Source of the DNA: an uncultured Bacteroidales bacterium
Lineage (GTDB): Bacteria; Bacteroidota; Bacteroidia; Bacteroidales; Paludibacteraceae
Assembly (NCBI GenBank): GCA_949282265.1
Contig: CASDOZ010000006.1
Location: 62,001-126,000 of the forward strand
DNA: 64,000 bases
Direction: 5' to 3'
The position numbers and the translations under genes are program-made. Numbering within the stretch: the first letter of the stretch is position 1; each line of letters starts with the position of its first letter. The notes under the pieces were generated by a model. It worked only from the letters and a program-made list of their open reading frames with translations. It was not told the DNA's origin and made no database searches. Shown here piece after piece: positions 9,575 through 17,205 of the stretch.

Positions 9575-9686
9575 TGAAAAAAACAGGAATGGTAAAAAAA
9601 AGACAGCGAATGGGGTTGGAACGGGAGGAGTAAGATGTATAACTTTTGCTGGATTTATCAAGGTTTTGTATGTCGCAAATTATAGA

Positions 9687-10052
9687 CTATTTGTTGAGAA
9701 TTTCCAAATCGTCTTTATTAAAAAGTGCATTTAGGACTTTCCTTTTCATTTCAGCTTTAAGTTCTATGGTCAATGTCGTTCTCAGATCATCATTGTTCGG
9801 AAGTGTCGCATTTTGCTTGCTGTATTTGTCGGGATAAGTAAATATGTCAATAATATCCATATTTAAATTTGTTGCAATATTTGAAATTTGCCACAAACTA
9901 ATCTGGATACTCCCGTTCATTATTTTACTGAACTGGGAAGGTTCGATTCCTGCGTATTCTGCCATTCTGTATTGGGTTATTTTCTTGTCCATCATTATTT
10001 TGCGCAGGTTCTCTATCACGGGGTGCGGGCCTAGGTCTTTTCTATGTTTCAT
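9687..10052 (-). CDS. XRE-family helix-turn-helix regulator
   Basis: A 121-residue DNA-binding protein, probably a local repressor. The HTH_3-like domain spans about 10-70: VIENLRKIMMDKKITQYRMA, AGIEPSQFSKIMNG, then SLWQISNIATNLNMDIIDIF. The C-terminal half (DLRTTLTIELKAEMKRKVLNALF) is a short tail seen on many Bacteroidales XRE proteins. I choose the ATG at 10052 over a TTG at 10079 that would add nine residues. It is transcribed away from a promoter at 10128-10159 that serves the lipoprotein gene on the other strand, so it could control that promoter; this is inference. Target unknown. Confidence 0.85.
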   Translation of the reverse strand: MKHRKDLGPHPVIENLRKIMMDKKITQYRMAEYAGIEPSQFSKIMNGSIQISLWQISNIATNLNMDIIDIFTYPDKYSKQNATLPNNDDLRTTLTIELKAEMKRKVLNALFNKDDLEILNK

Positions 10053-10127
10053 ACTATTAATATAATGTTTTTTCTTCAATATGTGATGGTCTGTTTTTCA
10101 ATAAAATGAAATATAAATCAATTTATG

Positions 10128-10159
10128 ATTGCATATATTGAAATTATTTTATATCTTTG
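10128..10159 (+). promoter_or_regulatory. promoter upstream of the small lipoprotein gene
   Basis: TTG at 10129-10131, 20-nt spacer and TATCTTTG at 10152-10159. The transcript would start near 10166 and run about 285 nt before the first gene. The stretch 10160-10450 holds no ORF or hairpin that I can defend. Confidence 0.7.
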
Positions 10160-10450
10160 CGGCGAAAAAGTGAAGTAAATGAAATTGAAATAGGAATTAA
10201 TTTTATTAAGGGCAGAATTATATGTGAAGTTTTAGAAACAAATCTTATATCACTTGTTCTGGAGTGCTTTTTTTTGGAATAGGGCAAACAAGATGCCAAA
10301 TTATTTGCGATAACGGAATTGTATTGATAGGGGTTTTGTATGGAATCTGGGTATGGATCAGTTGGTAAACGATAACAATATAGCAGGAATTAATATAATA
10401 CGAATTAACTCAATTTACTTATTCATTTATTAATCAATTAAATTATTTGT

Positions 10451-10912
10451 ATGATGAAAAAAATCATGTCTCTTTTTGGCCTTGTATTGGCAGTCGTTTT
10501 TTGCAGTTGTGAATCGGATCTTGACTCTAAAGAATGTACTTACACGAATCCTTGCCCGGATTTAGTAGAATTTGGTACTTATTATTGTTCAGGAAATTCG
10601 GCTACGGGTGAAGTTTCTATGGGATTTGGCGTAACAAGTTTGAGTAGTTCAATTTCTCAAATTTATTTTGGAACCATTACTGCTTATGGTGGAGGAGAAA
10701 CATATACCAATGGTGTTATTGGCTATATTGGTAAACAAAGTACACCAGAGGGCGTTAAGGTGACCGTGCATTATAACGAACAATTTAAAACACTTACAGG
10801 GGTACCAACCAGCCTGGAACGGTTTGATCAAGTAACTGTGGAATTTGACTTGTTGGATGGGCAGCCTGTACGTCATTTGATATTCGAAAATATGCCCATT
10901 ACGTGGAACTAA
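10451..10912 (+). CDS. small hypothetical lipoprotein
   Basis: I do not recognise a family. The 153-residue product starts with a lipoprotein-like signal (MMKKIMSLFGLVLAVVFCSC), so it is probably anchored by one of the Cys residues at 18 or 20. Four further Cys (two in KECTYTNPCPD, one in YYCSG) could form disulfides in the periplasm. The rest is rich in Gly, Ser, Thr and short beta-type stretches. It stands alone between a promoter 290 bp upstream and a likely terminator at 10939-10999. The divergent XRE gene may regulate it. Start could equally be the next ATG at 10454. Confidence 0.7.
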   Translation: MMKKIMSLFGLVLAVVFCSCESDLDSKECTYTNPCPDLVEFGTYYCSGNSATGEVSMGFGVTSLSSSISQIYFGTITAYGGGETYTNGVIGYIGKQSTPEGVKVTVHYNEQFKTLTGVPTSLERFDQVTVEFDLLDGQPVRHLIFENMPITWN

Positions 10913-10938
10913 AACATAGAAAAATGGATTGGGTAATT

Positions 10939-10999
10939 CCGGCAAATACAACAGTGAAATAGATATGTTCTCTTCTGCTTTGTGCTTGCCGGTTTTTTT
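10939..10999 (+). terminator. possible terminator after the small lipoprotein
   Basis: CCGGCAA (10939-10945) pairs with TTGCCGG (10986-10992), followed directly by seven T. The 40-nt loop is long, so folding is less certain. Confidence 0.45.
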
Positions 11000-11263
11000 A
11001 TTTCAAAAGAAAAGTTGTTTTTTATGCTCTTGTGATTGTTACGGGGGCGTGTGGACAAAAGAAAAGGAATGGGATTGGAAAATCCTTTTCCTACGTTTAG
11101 TAAAAAATTGGAGGCGTAGGCTGTAGATGGTTATGCTTTGTAATCAGCTATAGGGCTATCCGCATTTTTTGATGATATTGTAAGCAGAGCTGAACTGTTA
11201 AATAAACAGGACAAGACACTCGCGAAGTCGTAAGAGCGGGTTTTGATTTTTATTTATAAAAAC

Positions 11264-11668
11264 ATGAATAAATTGACGACAAATCGTGGATTCTGGTTGA
11301 CATTGCTGTTGACAATTGTTACACTTGGAATTTATCAATGGTATTTGATTTATGCTTATGCAAAGGAAACTAACATTGCTTGCCAAGCTGATGGGAAAAA
11401 AACATCTGGCTTGATCGTATATTTTTTGTTATCCATTGTCACATTAGGCATCTATGCCATTGTGTGGAAGTGTATGTGGATTAATCGTTGTAATACTTAT
11501 CTCAGGAAAAATGGCAAACCGGATGGATTACAGGTGTCCACTTATCTTTTAACTTTGTTCTTGTTGGGTTGGTTGACTTTGGGTATTATGTATTGGGTCG
11601 TGATGTGCAAAGAATTATACCTGCAAAATGCCGTGAACAGGACATATAATGAACTGAATAATTTGTAA
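11264..11668 (+). CDS. DUF4234-like small membrane protein
   Basis: A 134-residue integral membrane protein from the ATG at 11264 (an earlier start at 11243 only adds seven residues). Three hydrophobic segments are visible: about 9-25 (FWLTLLLTIVTLGIYQWYLI), 46-62 (LIVYFLLSIVTLGIYAIVWK) and 92-112. The repeated L-x-IVTLGIY-x-W motif in the first two is typical of DUF4234 proteins. Function unknown. The segment 11000-11263 upstream contains a short hairpin (GAAAAGGA at 11061-11068 with TCCTTTTC at 11083-11090) and no clear promoter. A perfect inverted repeat follows the stop. Confidence 0.75.
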   Translation: MNKLTTNRGFWLTLLLTIVTLGIYQWYLIYAYAKETNIACQADGKKTSGLIVYFLLSIVTLGIYAIVWKCMWINRCNTYLRKNGKPDGLQVSTYLLTLFLLGWLTLGIMYWVVMCKELYLQNAVNRTYNELNNL

Positions 11669-11674
11669 GATTTC

Positions 11675-11720
11675 CATCTTGCTTGTTTGTGCTGTTAGGG
11701 CTGCATAAACAAGCAAGATG
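11675..11720 (+). terminator. perfect 14-bp inverted repeat after the DUF4234 gene
   Basis: CATCTTGCTTGTTT (11675-11688) and its exact complement (11707-11720) around an 18-nt loop, seven bases past the stop codon. No T run follows, so it may be an mRNA 3'-end stabilising hairpin or a factor-dependent terminator. Confidence 0.6.
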
Positions 11721-11836
11721 TAGAAATATCTGAATTTATATGTGTTTTCATTAGTGAAAATATGAAACGGTTGTTGTTTGGGTATTCTTGGTTGGTGATT
11801 TTGCGGGCTTGTGTTTCGTTTGAGAAGTTTTTTTGT

Positions 11837-11870
11837 TTTAAAAACGGGACTATGTTTTCCGGTTTTTAAA
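11837..11870. repeat. hairpin between DUF4234 gene and envelope operon
   Basis: TTTAAAAACGG (11837-11847) against CCGGTTTTTAAA (11859-11870) with one bulged base and an 11-nt loop. It is A/T-rich on both sides and terminator-like in both directions. The rest of 11721-11965 shows no supported gene. Confidence 0.45.
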
Positions 11871-11965
11871 GGATGTCCTGTGATCTATTCTCAAAAATAT
11901 GGCTATGAATATTGTCTGGATTGGCATCTATGTGTTTACATGTTGAACTTAAATAATAGAGAATT

Positions 11966-12472
11966 ATGAAAAAGGTTATGTTTTTATTTGCCTTGTTGGC
12001 AATTTGCGGTTTGTCGATTAATGCACAAACGCGTACGACGGATTATAAGGAATCTTCCGCCAGAAACCTGGAGCCCCTTCATAGTGTGATGATAGCTCCT
12101 TTGATAGCAGATCTGTCTGTTATAGGTGACCGTATCGTTTACACGGAGAAGGAGTCTTTTGCGGCATATACTGTAACGCCGGATGTTGTCAAGTTTGTGG
12201 AGAATTTCAAGAAAGTGGCTTTGAGCCGTGCGGCGCGTGCACATGGGGCGGATGCCATTATTGGCGCTACCGTGGATGTGATAACCAACAGCGAAGGGCA
12301 CTTGGAAATTACGATTTCCGGCTATCCTGCCAAATATACCAATTTCCGGAATGCGACAGCGGAAGACATAACGTTGGTTCAGCATGGTTTGAATGTGATG
12401 AGCAGGAATAATACGGACATATTGACCACACCGACGAGCCAGGCACGTATGGATGTAGTCCTTTCAAAATAA
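11966..12472 (+). CDS. exported protein of unknown function, first gene of envelope operon
   Basis: A 168-residue protein with a clear signal peptide (MKKVMFLFALLAICGLSINA-Q). After it come a short strand-rich segment (SVMIAPLIADLSVIGDRIVY) and a helix-strand unit (ALSRAARAHGADAIIGATVDVIT). The latter recalls proteins that fold like YbjQ/LpoB/CsgG pore subunits, but I cannot name a family. It is the first gene of a run of eight same-strand genes for exported proteins (to 19127), eight bases ahead of the next start codon. No promoter with TAnnTTTG is visible directly upstream. Confidence 0.75.
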   Translation: MKKVMFLFALLAICGLSINAQTRTTDYKESSARNLEPLHSVMIAPLIADLSVIGDRIVYTEKESFAAYTVTPDVVKFVENFKKVALSRAARAHGADAIIGATVDVITNSEGHLEITISGYPAKYTNFRNATAEDITLVQHGLNVMSRNNTDILTTPTSQARMDVVLSK

Positions 12473-12479
12473 ATGGGTT

Positions 12480-13139
12480 ATGAAAAGAATCGTATTTATA
12501 GTTTGTTTTGTCCTTGCGGCTGTTGTTTATGCGGCGGGACAGATCGTTTCCAGTTCATCATTGGTTGTTACCAAAACGGCCTTGTTAGAAGGTTACGAAC
12601 AGTCAATAGAATTATCATATACCCAGTTCTTTAATGCTGAGGGTGGCATCGATATTAATTATATTGGCGGCTGGCGTTTTAACCGCATGTTCTACGCCGG
12701 ATTGGGAACGGGATTGTATCTTGATGTGACTGATGTGGGGGGTGCTCCATGGGGACTTGCGCCGTATAATTTGCAATACCATAAAAGTTTATTGGATATG
12801 CCACTTGTAAGTATTCCACTCTATGCACATGGGCGGGTTTATTTCACACAAAAACGTTGGATGCCTTTTGCTGGTCTTTCTGTCGGAGGGGTTTTATCAA
12901 CTCCAATAGATGATAACGTTAAATATTTGAATAAAAGGCTTGCATACAATACATGCCGGTTTATGTTGAACCCCATGGTAGGCATGAACTATCAGATAAA
13001 TGCAGATATGGACTTGTATTTCAGCCTTGGTTATAGGGGGATGACGCGCCCTTATGTGGCAGATCTGACCCAATATGATATAACAGTTGGGCAACAATTT
13101 ATAGGAGCAATTGATTTGCATGTGGGTTTCACTTTTTGA
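12480..13139 (+). CDS. outer-membrane beta-barrel protein
   Basis: A 219-residue protein with a signal peptide (about 1-20, ending YAAGQ). The rest alternates hydrophobic and polar residues with many aromatic ends (GGIDINYIGGWRFNRMFYAG, LYFSLGYRGMTRPYVADL) and finishes in ...LHVGFTF, a terminal Phe as in barrel proteins recognised by BamA. This supports a small outer-membrane barrel of about eight strands. Function unknown. It follows the upstream gene by eight bases. A separate -7 box occurs downstream at 13194, so the operon may have a second entry point. Confidence 0.75.
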   Translation: MKRIVFIVCFVLAAVVYAAGQIVSSSSLVVTKTALLEGYEQSIELSYTQFFNAEGGIDINYIGGWRFNRMFYAGLGTGLYLDVTDVGGAPWGLAPYNLQYHKSLLDMPLVSIPLYAHGRVYFTQKRWMPFAGLSVGGVLSTPIDDNVKYLNKRLAYNTCRFMLNPMVGMNYQINADMDLYFSLGYRGMTRPYVADLTQYDITVGQQFIGAIDLHVGFTF

Positions 13140-13193
13140 AAAAATAAAAAGAATTTGAAATAGATATCTGAATACAAGTCGGATTTAATTTTA

Positions 13194-13201
13194 TATCTTT
13201 G
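13194..13201 (+). promoter_or_regulatory. -7 box before the 454-residue envelope gene
   Basis: TATCTTTG at 13194-13201. The nearest -33-like TCTG is 23 nt upstream, longer than usual. It would give a leader of about 130 nt for the gene at 13337. Confidence 0.45.
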
Positions 13202-13336
13202 TTAACGGAAAAGGGTTTGTATATTTTTTTTGTGGTTTTGGCGTTTTTCGTCCCTTTCTAATATGGAATAACAATACATTTATATGTAATTATAGACATA
13301 ATTTTAGTTTAGTACATTTTTTTAATTTACAATAAT

Positions 13337-14701
13337 ATGAAACGAAATTTATTTTTAATACTTTTGGTCGGTGGTTTTTGCGGACTTGTATTTTCGGCCA
13401 AGGCAAACAGCATGGATGAGAAATATCGCCGTAGTTCGATAACAATGCTTACGATTGTCCATCCAGCAGATTCATTTAGTACGGAAATCCAGGAAGCTGT
13501 AAAAAGCATGCCGTTCCCTGACAAATATGATAATAACGACCTTGGTTTGACATTTTTGAATGGAACACCTAATGCTGACCGCAAAGCGGATTTGTCGGCA
13601 CAACTGGAAGCCTATATGGCCAATTCGCATTTTGCGAACTTTTTGGTGAACAATTGGTTCAATGGTACTGAAGCTGGGTTTGACATGAAACTGATTGAAG
13701 AACGCGGGTATTATGATGCTTCCATTCTGGATGTACAACAGGCATTGCAGACAGTCCGGGGCAAATCCATGTTGGCTGATGCCGGTGAAGAATTGCTGAA
13801 TAAAACATTTGTCCTGATTAATGACATTTCATACGTGGATCATCAGGAACGTGCGGCAATTGTTGCGGAAACTTCTCGCGCCGTAGGCGCGACTGCGCAG
13901 GCAGTGGGTGATGCAGCCGGTGAGGTCTTGGGCATGTTTGGCGGATTAGGCGCATCTCTGGGCGGATTGGTTTCTTCTGCAGGAGGCTTGGTCAATTCCG
14001 CATCCGGCCTGTTGGGTGATATTACGGACATGTTGAACATCAGCGGTTTTGTCGTGCGCATCAATTCCTATTTGTTCCAACTGGATTGGAATGAGGAAGC
14101 GGCTGCCATATTTTATGAAAATTATTACACGACAAACGACAGCAGCAAAGTAGAAGCATTCTGGGCCGATACGACGACATTTAAAATGAAATATATCGGT
14201 AAATATGAACAATATACGGACAAGGGAACCATGTATTCGCAAAAAAGCCAAAGCGAGCAAATGTTGGTTACTTGCACGCGTACATTGGACAAGAATATCG
14301 TGAATCTTCAGAAAACATATCCTGTTTTTCAGGTGAAGACACCTATTTCAGAGGTGGCGACCAATGAGAAAGGCAAATTTATCGGATATCGTGCTTACAT
14401 CGGAACCAAAGAAGGAATTACGCCGAAAAGCAAATTCCAGGTGGTTGAAAAACAGCAAAATGAAGATGGGCGTACAATCTACAAGAAAGTAGGTACGTTG
14501 AAACCGGTTAAAGGCCAGATTTGGGACAACCGCTACATGGTTTCCGAAGAAGATGTGAAAGCATCTGGCGAAAGCGGAGAACAATTGACCGCTACTTTGC
14601 TGACGGGTACGAAAAATCTGATGCCGGGCATGTTGCTTGTCGAGGGAGATTTTGACAAAAAAGCGGCCAATGAGGAGGGAACTCAGAATGCAGAGGAATA
14701 A
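13337..14701 (+). CDS. exported protein with glycine-rich membrane-like segment
   Basis: Unrecognised 454-residue exported protein. Signal peptide about 1-22 (FLILLVGGFCGLVFSAKA). Residues about 25-170 are mixed alpha/beta (SMPFPDKYDNNDLGLTFLNG, FANFLVNNWFN). Residues about 180-240 form an Ala/Gly/Ser-rich stretch with repeated GG and G-x3-G spacing (MFGGLGASLGGLVSSAGGLV), which looks like a glycine-zipper membrane or oligomerisation segment. The C-terminal 200 residues look soluble, with a small-barrel region (KSKFQVVEKQQNEDGRTIYK). The next gene follows within 21 bp. The mix suggests a protein that inserts into or lines a membrane; that is inference. Confidence 0.72.
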   Translation: MKRNLFLILLVGGFCGLVFSAKANSMDEKYRRSSITMLTIVHPADSFSTEIQEAVKSMPFPDKYDNNDLGLTFLNGTPNADRKADLSAQLEAYMANSHFANFLVNNWFNGTEAGFDMKLIEERGYYDASILDVQQALQTVRGKSMLADAGEELLNKTFVLINDISYVDHQERAAIVAETSRAVGATAQAVGDAAGEVLGMFGGLGASLGGLVSSAGGLVNSASGLLGDITDMLNISGFVVRINSYLFQLDWNEEAAAIFYENYYTTNDSSKVEAFWADTTTFKMKYIGKYEQYTDKGTMYSQKSQSEQMLVTCTRTLDKNIVNLQKTYPVFQVKTPISEVATNEKGKFIGYRAYIGTKEGITPKSKFQVVEKQQNEDGRTIYKKVGTLKPVKGQIWDNRYMVSEEDVKASGESGEQLTATLLTGTKNLMPGMLLVEGDFDKKAANEEGTQNAEE

Positions 14702-14722
14702 ATGTGGATTAATAAAAAACGG

Positions 14723-15250
14723 ATGATTATGAAATCTAAATTAGTGCTTTTGTTAGGAGCGTTGCTCTTGTTCTTGCCGGATGCGTTTGCCAGGAAAGAC
14801 AAGCAAGACAAGGAAACCTTCCAGTGGCGTTACGAAATAGAGCCGGTTGTAGGACAGGCCAAACAGGGATCGTGCATGGTGAAAGTATGGACTTATGCAA
14901 AAAAGATGGACAAAGCGGTTGCGCAAGCCCAGAAGAATGCAGTTCATGGCATAATTTTCAAGGGTTATGCCGCATCGACCGATGGAACCCGGTTGCCGGG
15001 ACAAAAACCTTTGGTAACGGATTATGAAACGGAAATGGAGAATGCGGCTTATTTTGAGGACTTTTTCAAGGATGGCGGGCGCTATATGCGTTTTGTTTCG
15101 TTGGTTAACAATGGAACTCCCGGGCCTGGCGATTTGGTCAAAGTCGGGAAGGAATATAAAGTTGGGATAGTCGTGGTGGTTTTGAAAGATGCTTTGCGCA
15201 AAGAGTTGGAAAGCGCGGGCATTATCCGGGCGTTGAATGCAGGTTTCTAA
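14723..15250 (+). CDS. exported protein of unknown function in envelope operon
   Basis: A 175-residue protein; the signal peptide is about 1-23 (KSKLVLLLGALLLFLPDAFA). I use the ATG at 14723 (MIMKSK) rather than 14702, which would put charged residues ahead of the signal; the ATG at 14729 is equally possible. The mature part has a strand-helix unit (MVKVWTYAKKMDKAVAQAQK, then GIIFKGYAAS), reminiscent of LPP20/SIMPL-type folds. It also has a loop rich in Gly/Pro (NNGTPGPGDLVKVG). No family assigned. It lies between the glycine-rich protein and the DUF6175-like protein. Confidence 0.7.
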   Translation: MIMKSKLVLLLGALLLFLPDAFARKDKQDKETFQWRYEIEPVVGQAKQGSCMVKVWTYAKKMDKAVAQAQKNAVHGIIFKGYAASTDGTRLPGQKPLVTDYETEMENAAYFEDFFKDGGRYMRFVSLVNNGTPGPGDLVKVGKEYKVGIVVVVLKDALRKELESAGIIRALNAGF

Positions 15251-15256
15251 TTAAAG

Positions 15257-16207
15257 ATGAATATCATGAAGAAAGTAATTGCTTTTATTTTTTGTGTCTG
15301 TGCATGGACTGCCGTAATGTCCCAAGCCAAGAAACCGATTATCATGGTTGTACCGAGTGATTTATGGTGTAACCAGAATGGGTATATGCAGACCATGGAA
15401 GTAAATGGTGATGTCGTCAGCTATCCTGATTACAAGAAAGCCTTGCAGGAAAATGCAGACTTGCTTTTGGTAATTAGCAAAATCAATGAACTGATGGCTG
15501 AACGCGGTTTCCCGTTGAAAAATTTGGAATCATCGCTCAAATCGTTGGAATTTACGGAAACGGAAGGCGCGTTGCTGACAAGCCGCGATGGGAGTTCAAT
15601 TGCGGAGTCGCCTATCGACCGATTGAAACGCACTGCGAAGGCGGACATTTGGATGCAGTTGACCTGGACCTTGAACCAGACCGGGCCGAAGCGTTCGCTG
15701 ACATTTAATTTGCAAGGCTTGGATGCCTATACGGACATGCAAATAGCAGGCGCATCAGGTACGAGCGCGCCAACGTTCAGCACGGAATTGCCGGTGCTGT
15801 TGGAAGAAGCTGTCCTGCTACATTTGGATAATTTCAATTCGCAGTTGCAGGCACATTTCGACCGCCTTTTTGAAAGTGGCCGTGAAGTGACAATAATGAT
15901 ACGTGCATGGGATACCTTGGATTATGGTCTGGAAACGGAATTTGACGGGATGGAATTGACCGAGATTGTCGAGAACTGGATTGCTGACCATGCCGTCGGC
16001 GGACGTTACAATTTGGTGGACATGTCGGAAAACTTCATGATGTTCGAACAAGTAATGATTCCGCTCTTCAATGAGCAAGATCGTGCTTTGGATGCGCGGA
16101 CGTGGCTGCGTGAATTGCAGAAGTATTTGCGCAACCAATACGCGGTGGAAGCCAAATTGATGACACGTGGTTTGGGCTTTGCACAGTTGGTGATTGGAGA
16201 AAAATAA
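15257..16207 (+). CDS. DUF6175-like exported protein
   Basis: A 316-residue protein with a signal peptide (about 1-23, ending AVMSQA). It resembles the Bacteroidales family I remember as DUF6175 (start KKPIIMVVPSDLWCNQNGYM). The core alternates helices and strands (LLLVISKINELMAERGFPLK, KADIWMQLTWTL) and then a second alpha/beta unit near 215-300 (VTIMIRAWDTLDYGLE, WIADHAVGGRYNLVDMSENF). The strand-helix pattern of an N-terminal MVVPSD element plus a helix with RGF resembles CsgG/LpoB-like nucleotide-free Rossmann-like domains. Role unknown. It is six bases from its upstream neighbour and 13 bp from the next start. Confidence 0.7.
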   Translation: MNIMKKVIAFIFCVCAWTAVMSQAKKPIIMVVPSDLWCNQNGYMQTMEVNGDVVSYPDYKKALQENADLLLVISKINELMAERGFPLKNLESSLKSLEFTETEGALLTSRDGSSIAESPIDRLKRTAKADIWMQLTWTLNQTGPKRSLTFNLQGLDAYTDMQIAGASGTSAPTFSTELPVLLEEAVLLHLDNFNSQLQAHFDRLFESGREVTIMIRAWDTLDYGLETEFDGMELTEIVENWIADHAVGGRYNLVDMSENFMMFEQVMIPLFNEQDRALDARTWLRELQKYLRNQYAVEAKLMTRGLGFAQLVIGEK

Positions 16208-16220
16208 AAACGGAGAAGTT

Positions 16221-17195
16221 ATGGACAAACATTTTAAATTATGGTTTTTGTGCTTTTGTTTTCCTTTGATGCTTTTTTCGCAAGAGAGGAACATTGCCAT
16301 CACACCTTTGTTACCGGCGGAAGTTGATATTCCTGAAAGTTTGCGCCCGATGTTGCAGCAGAAACTGTTACAGATAGCAACAACAAACGGTTTTGGTTCA
16401 GAGTCGGATGACTTTATCTTGACGGCGAACGTTATGGTTCTGGAAAAAACTGCTGTGCCGACGGTTCCGCCTCAAATCAATTTGACATTGGAAGTTTCTT
16501 TGTATGTAATTAACCGCTTGGAAAAAGTCATAGTCGCGGAAAAATCCGTACAAATAGGCGGAATAGATAAAACGGAGAACAGTGCATATACGCAGGCGCT
16601 CAAACAATTGAATCCGCGTAAGTCGGAAATCCGTTCGTTTATGACCAGTGCCCGGGAAAAGATCGTGGAATATTACACGGAAAAGCTGCCTGCCTTACTT
16701 GCCAAGGCCCAGTCGTTGGCCGATATGGGCAATACAGATGAGGCATTGGCGGTTTTGTCCACGATTCCGGAAGTCGTTCCTGAATATCCGCTTGTAGCGG
16801 AACTGATGTCGGAGTTTTATCTGAAATCACTGGATACTCAATGTGCAGGAATCCTCAGGGAAGCCCAAGGTAAGTTGGCCGTGAAAAATTATGAGGATGC
16901 CTTGGATTTGCTGGTTGCCGTAGATCCTTTGAGCAACCATTTCCAGGAGGCCGGACAAATGATTGATTCGATTCGTTCGGTCATATCAGCCGAGGAAGCA
17001 CGGCAGTACGAGATGGAATGGCAGTTGTATCAGCAGCAACTGGAATTGGCGGAAAAGGCCCGTGCGGATGAAGTGATGTTAAGGAAAATGCAGTTGGAAG
17101 CATCCTATAAATATGCAGATCAGGAAAAAGAGCATAATGTTGTGGCAGATTCTGATGAGGATTCCTTGTGGCTGTTGCGTTTGATAGGGCGATAA
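16221..17195 (+). CDS. LpoB/CsgG-like exported protein with helical C-terminus
   Basis: A 324-residue protein; the start at 16221 gives the signal peptide MDKHFKLWFLCFCFPLMLFS. The mature N-terminal half (NIAITPLLPAEVDIPESLRP, then LLQIATTNGF, FILTANVMVLEKT and LTLEVSLYVINR) has the strand-helix order of FlgO/LpoB/CsgG-type periplasmic domains. The C-terminal half is helical with TPR-like units (LADMGNTDEALAVLSTIPEV) and a charged coiled coil (QQQLELAEKARADEVML). Such proteins act as outer-membrane assembly or activator subunits. The precise role here is not known. It is preceded by the DUF6175-like gene and followed after 10 bp by an LPP20-like gene. Confidence 0.7.
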   Translation: MDKHFKLWFLCFCFPLMLFSQERNIAITPLLPAEVDIPESLRPMLQQKLLQIATTNGFGSESDDFILTANVMVLEKTAVPTVPPQINLTLEVSLYVINRLEKVIVAEKSVQIGGIDKTENSAYTQALKQLNPRKSEIRSFMTSAREKIVEYYTEKLPALLAKAQSLADMGNTDEALAVLSTIPEVVPEYPLVAELMSEFYLKSLDTQCAGILREAQGKLAVKNYEDALDLLVAVDPLSNHFQEAGQMIDSIRSVISAEEARQYEMEWQLYQQQLELAEKARADEVMLRKMQLEASYKYADQEKEHNVVADSDEDSLWLLRLIGR

Positions 17196-17205
17196 TTGAT
17201 ATAAA

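Noticed and set aside
10929-11126. 65-codon plus-strand frame after the small lipoprotein
   Set aside because: Runs across the probable terminator at 10939-10999, ends in a basic random-looking tail, and has no promoter.
11761-11868. 35-codon frame beginning MKRLLFGYSWLV
   Set aside because: Looks hydrophobic at the start, but it ends inside a hairpin, is very short and has no supporting context.
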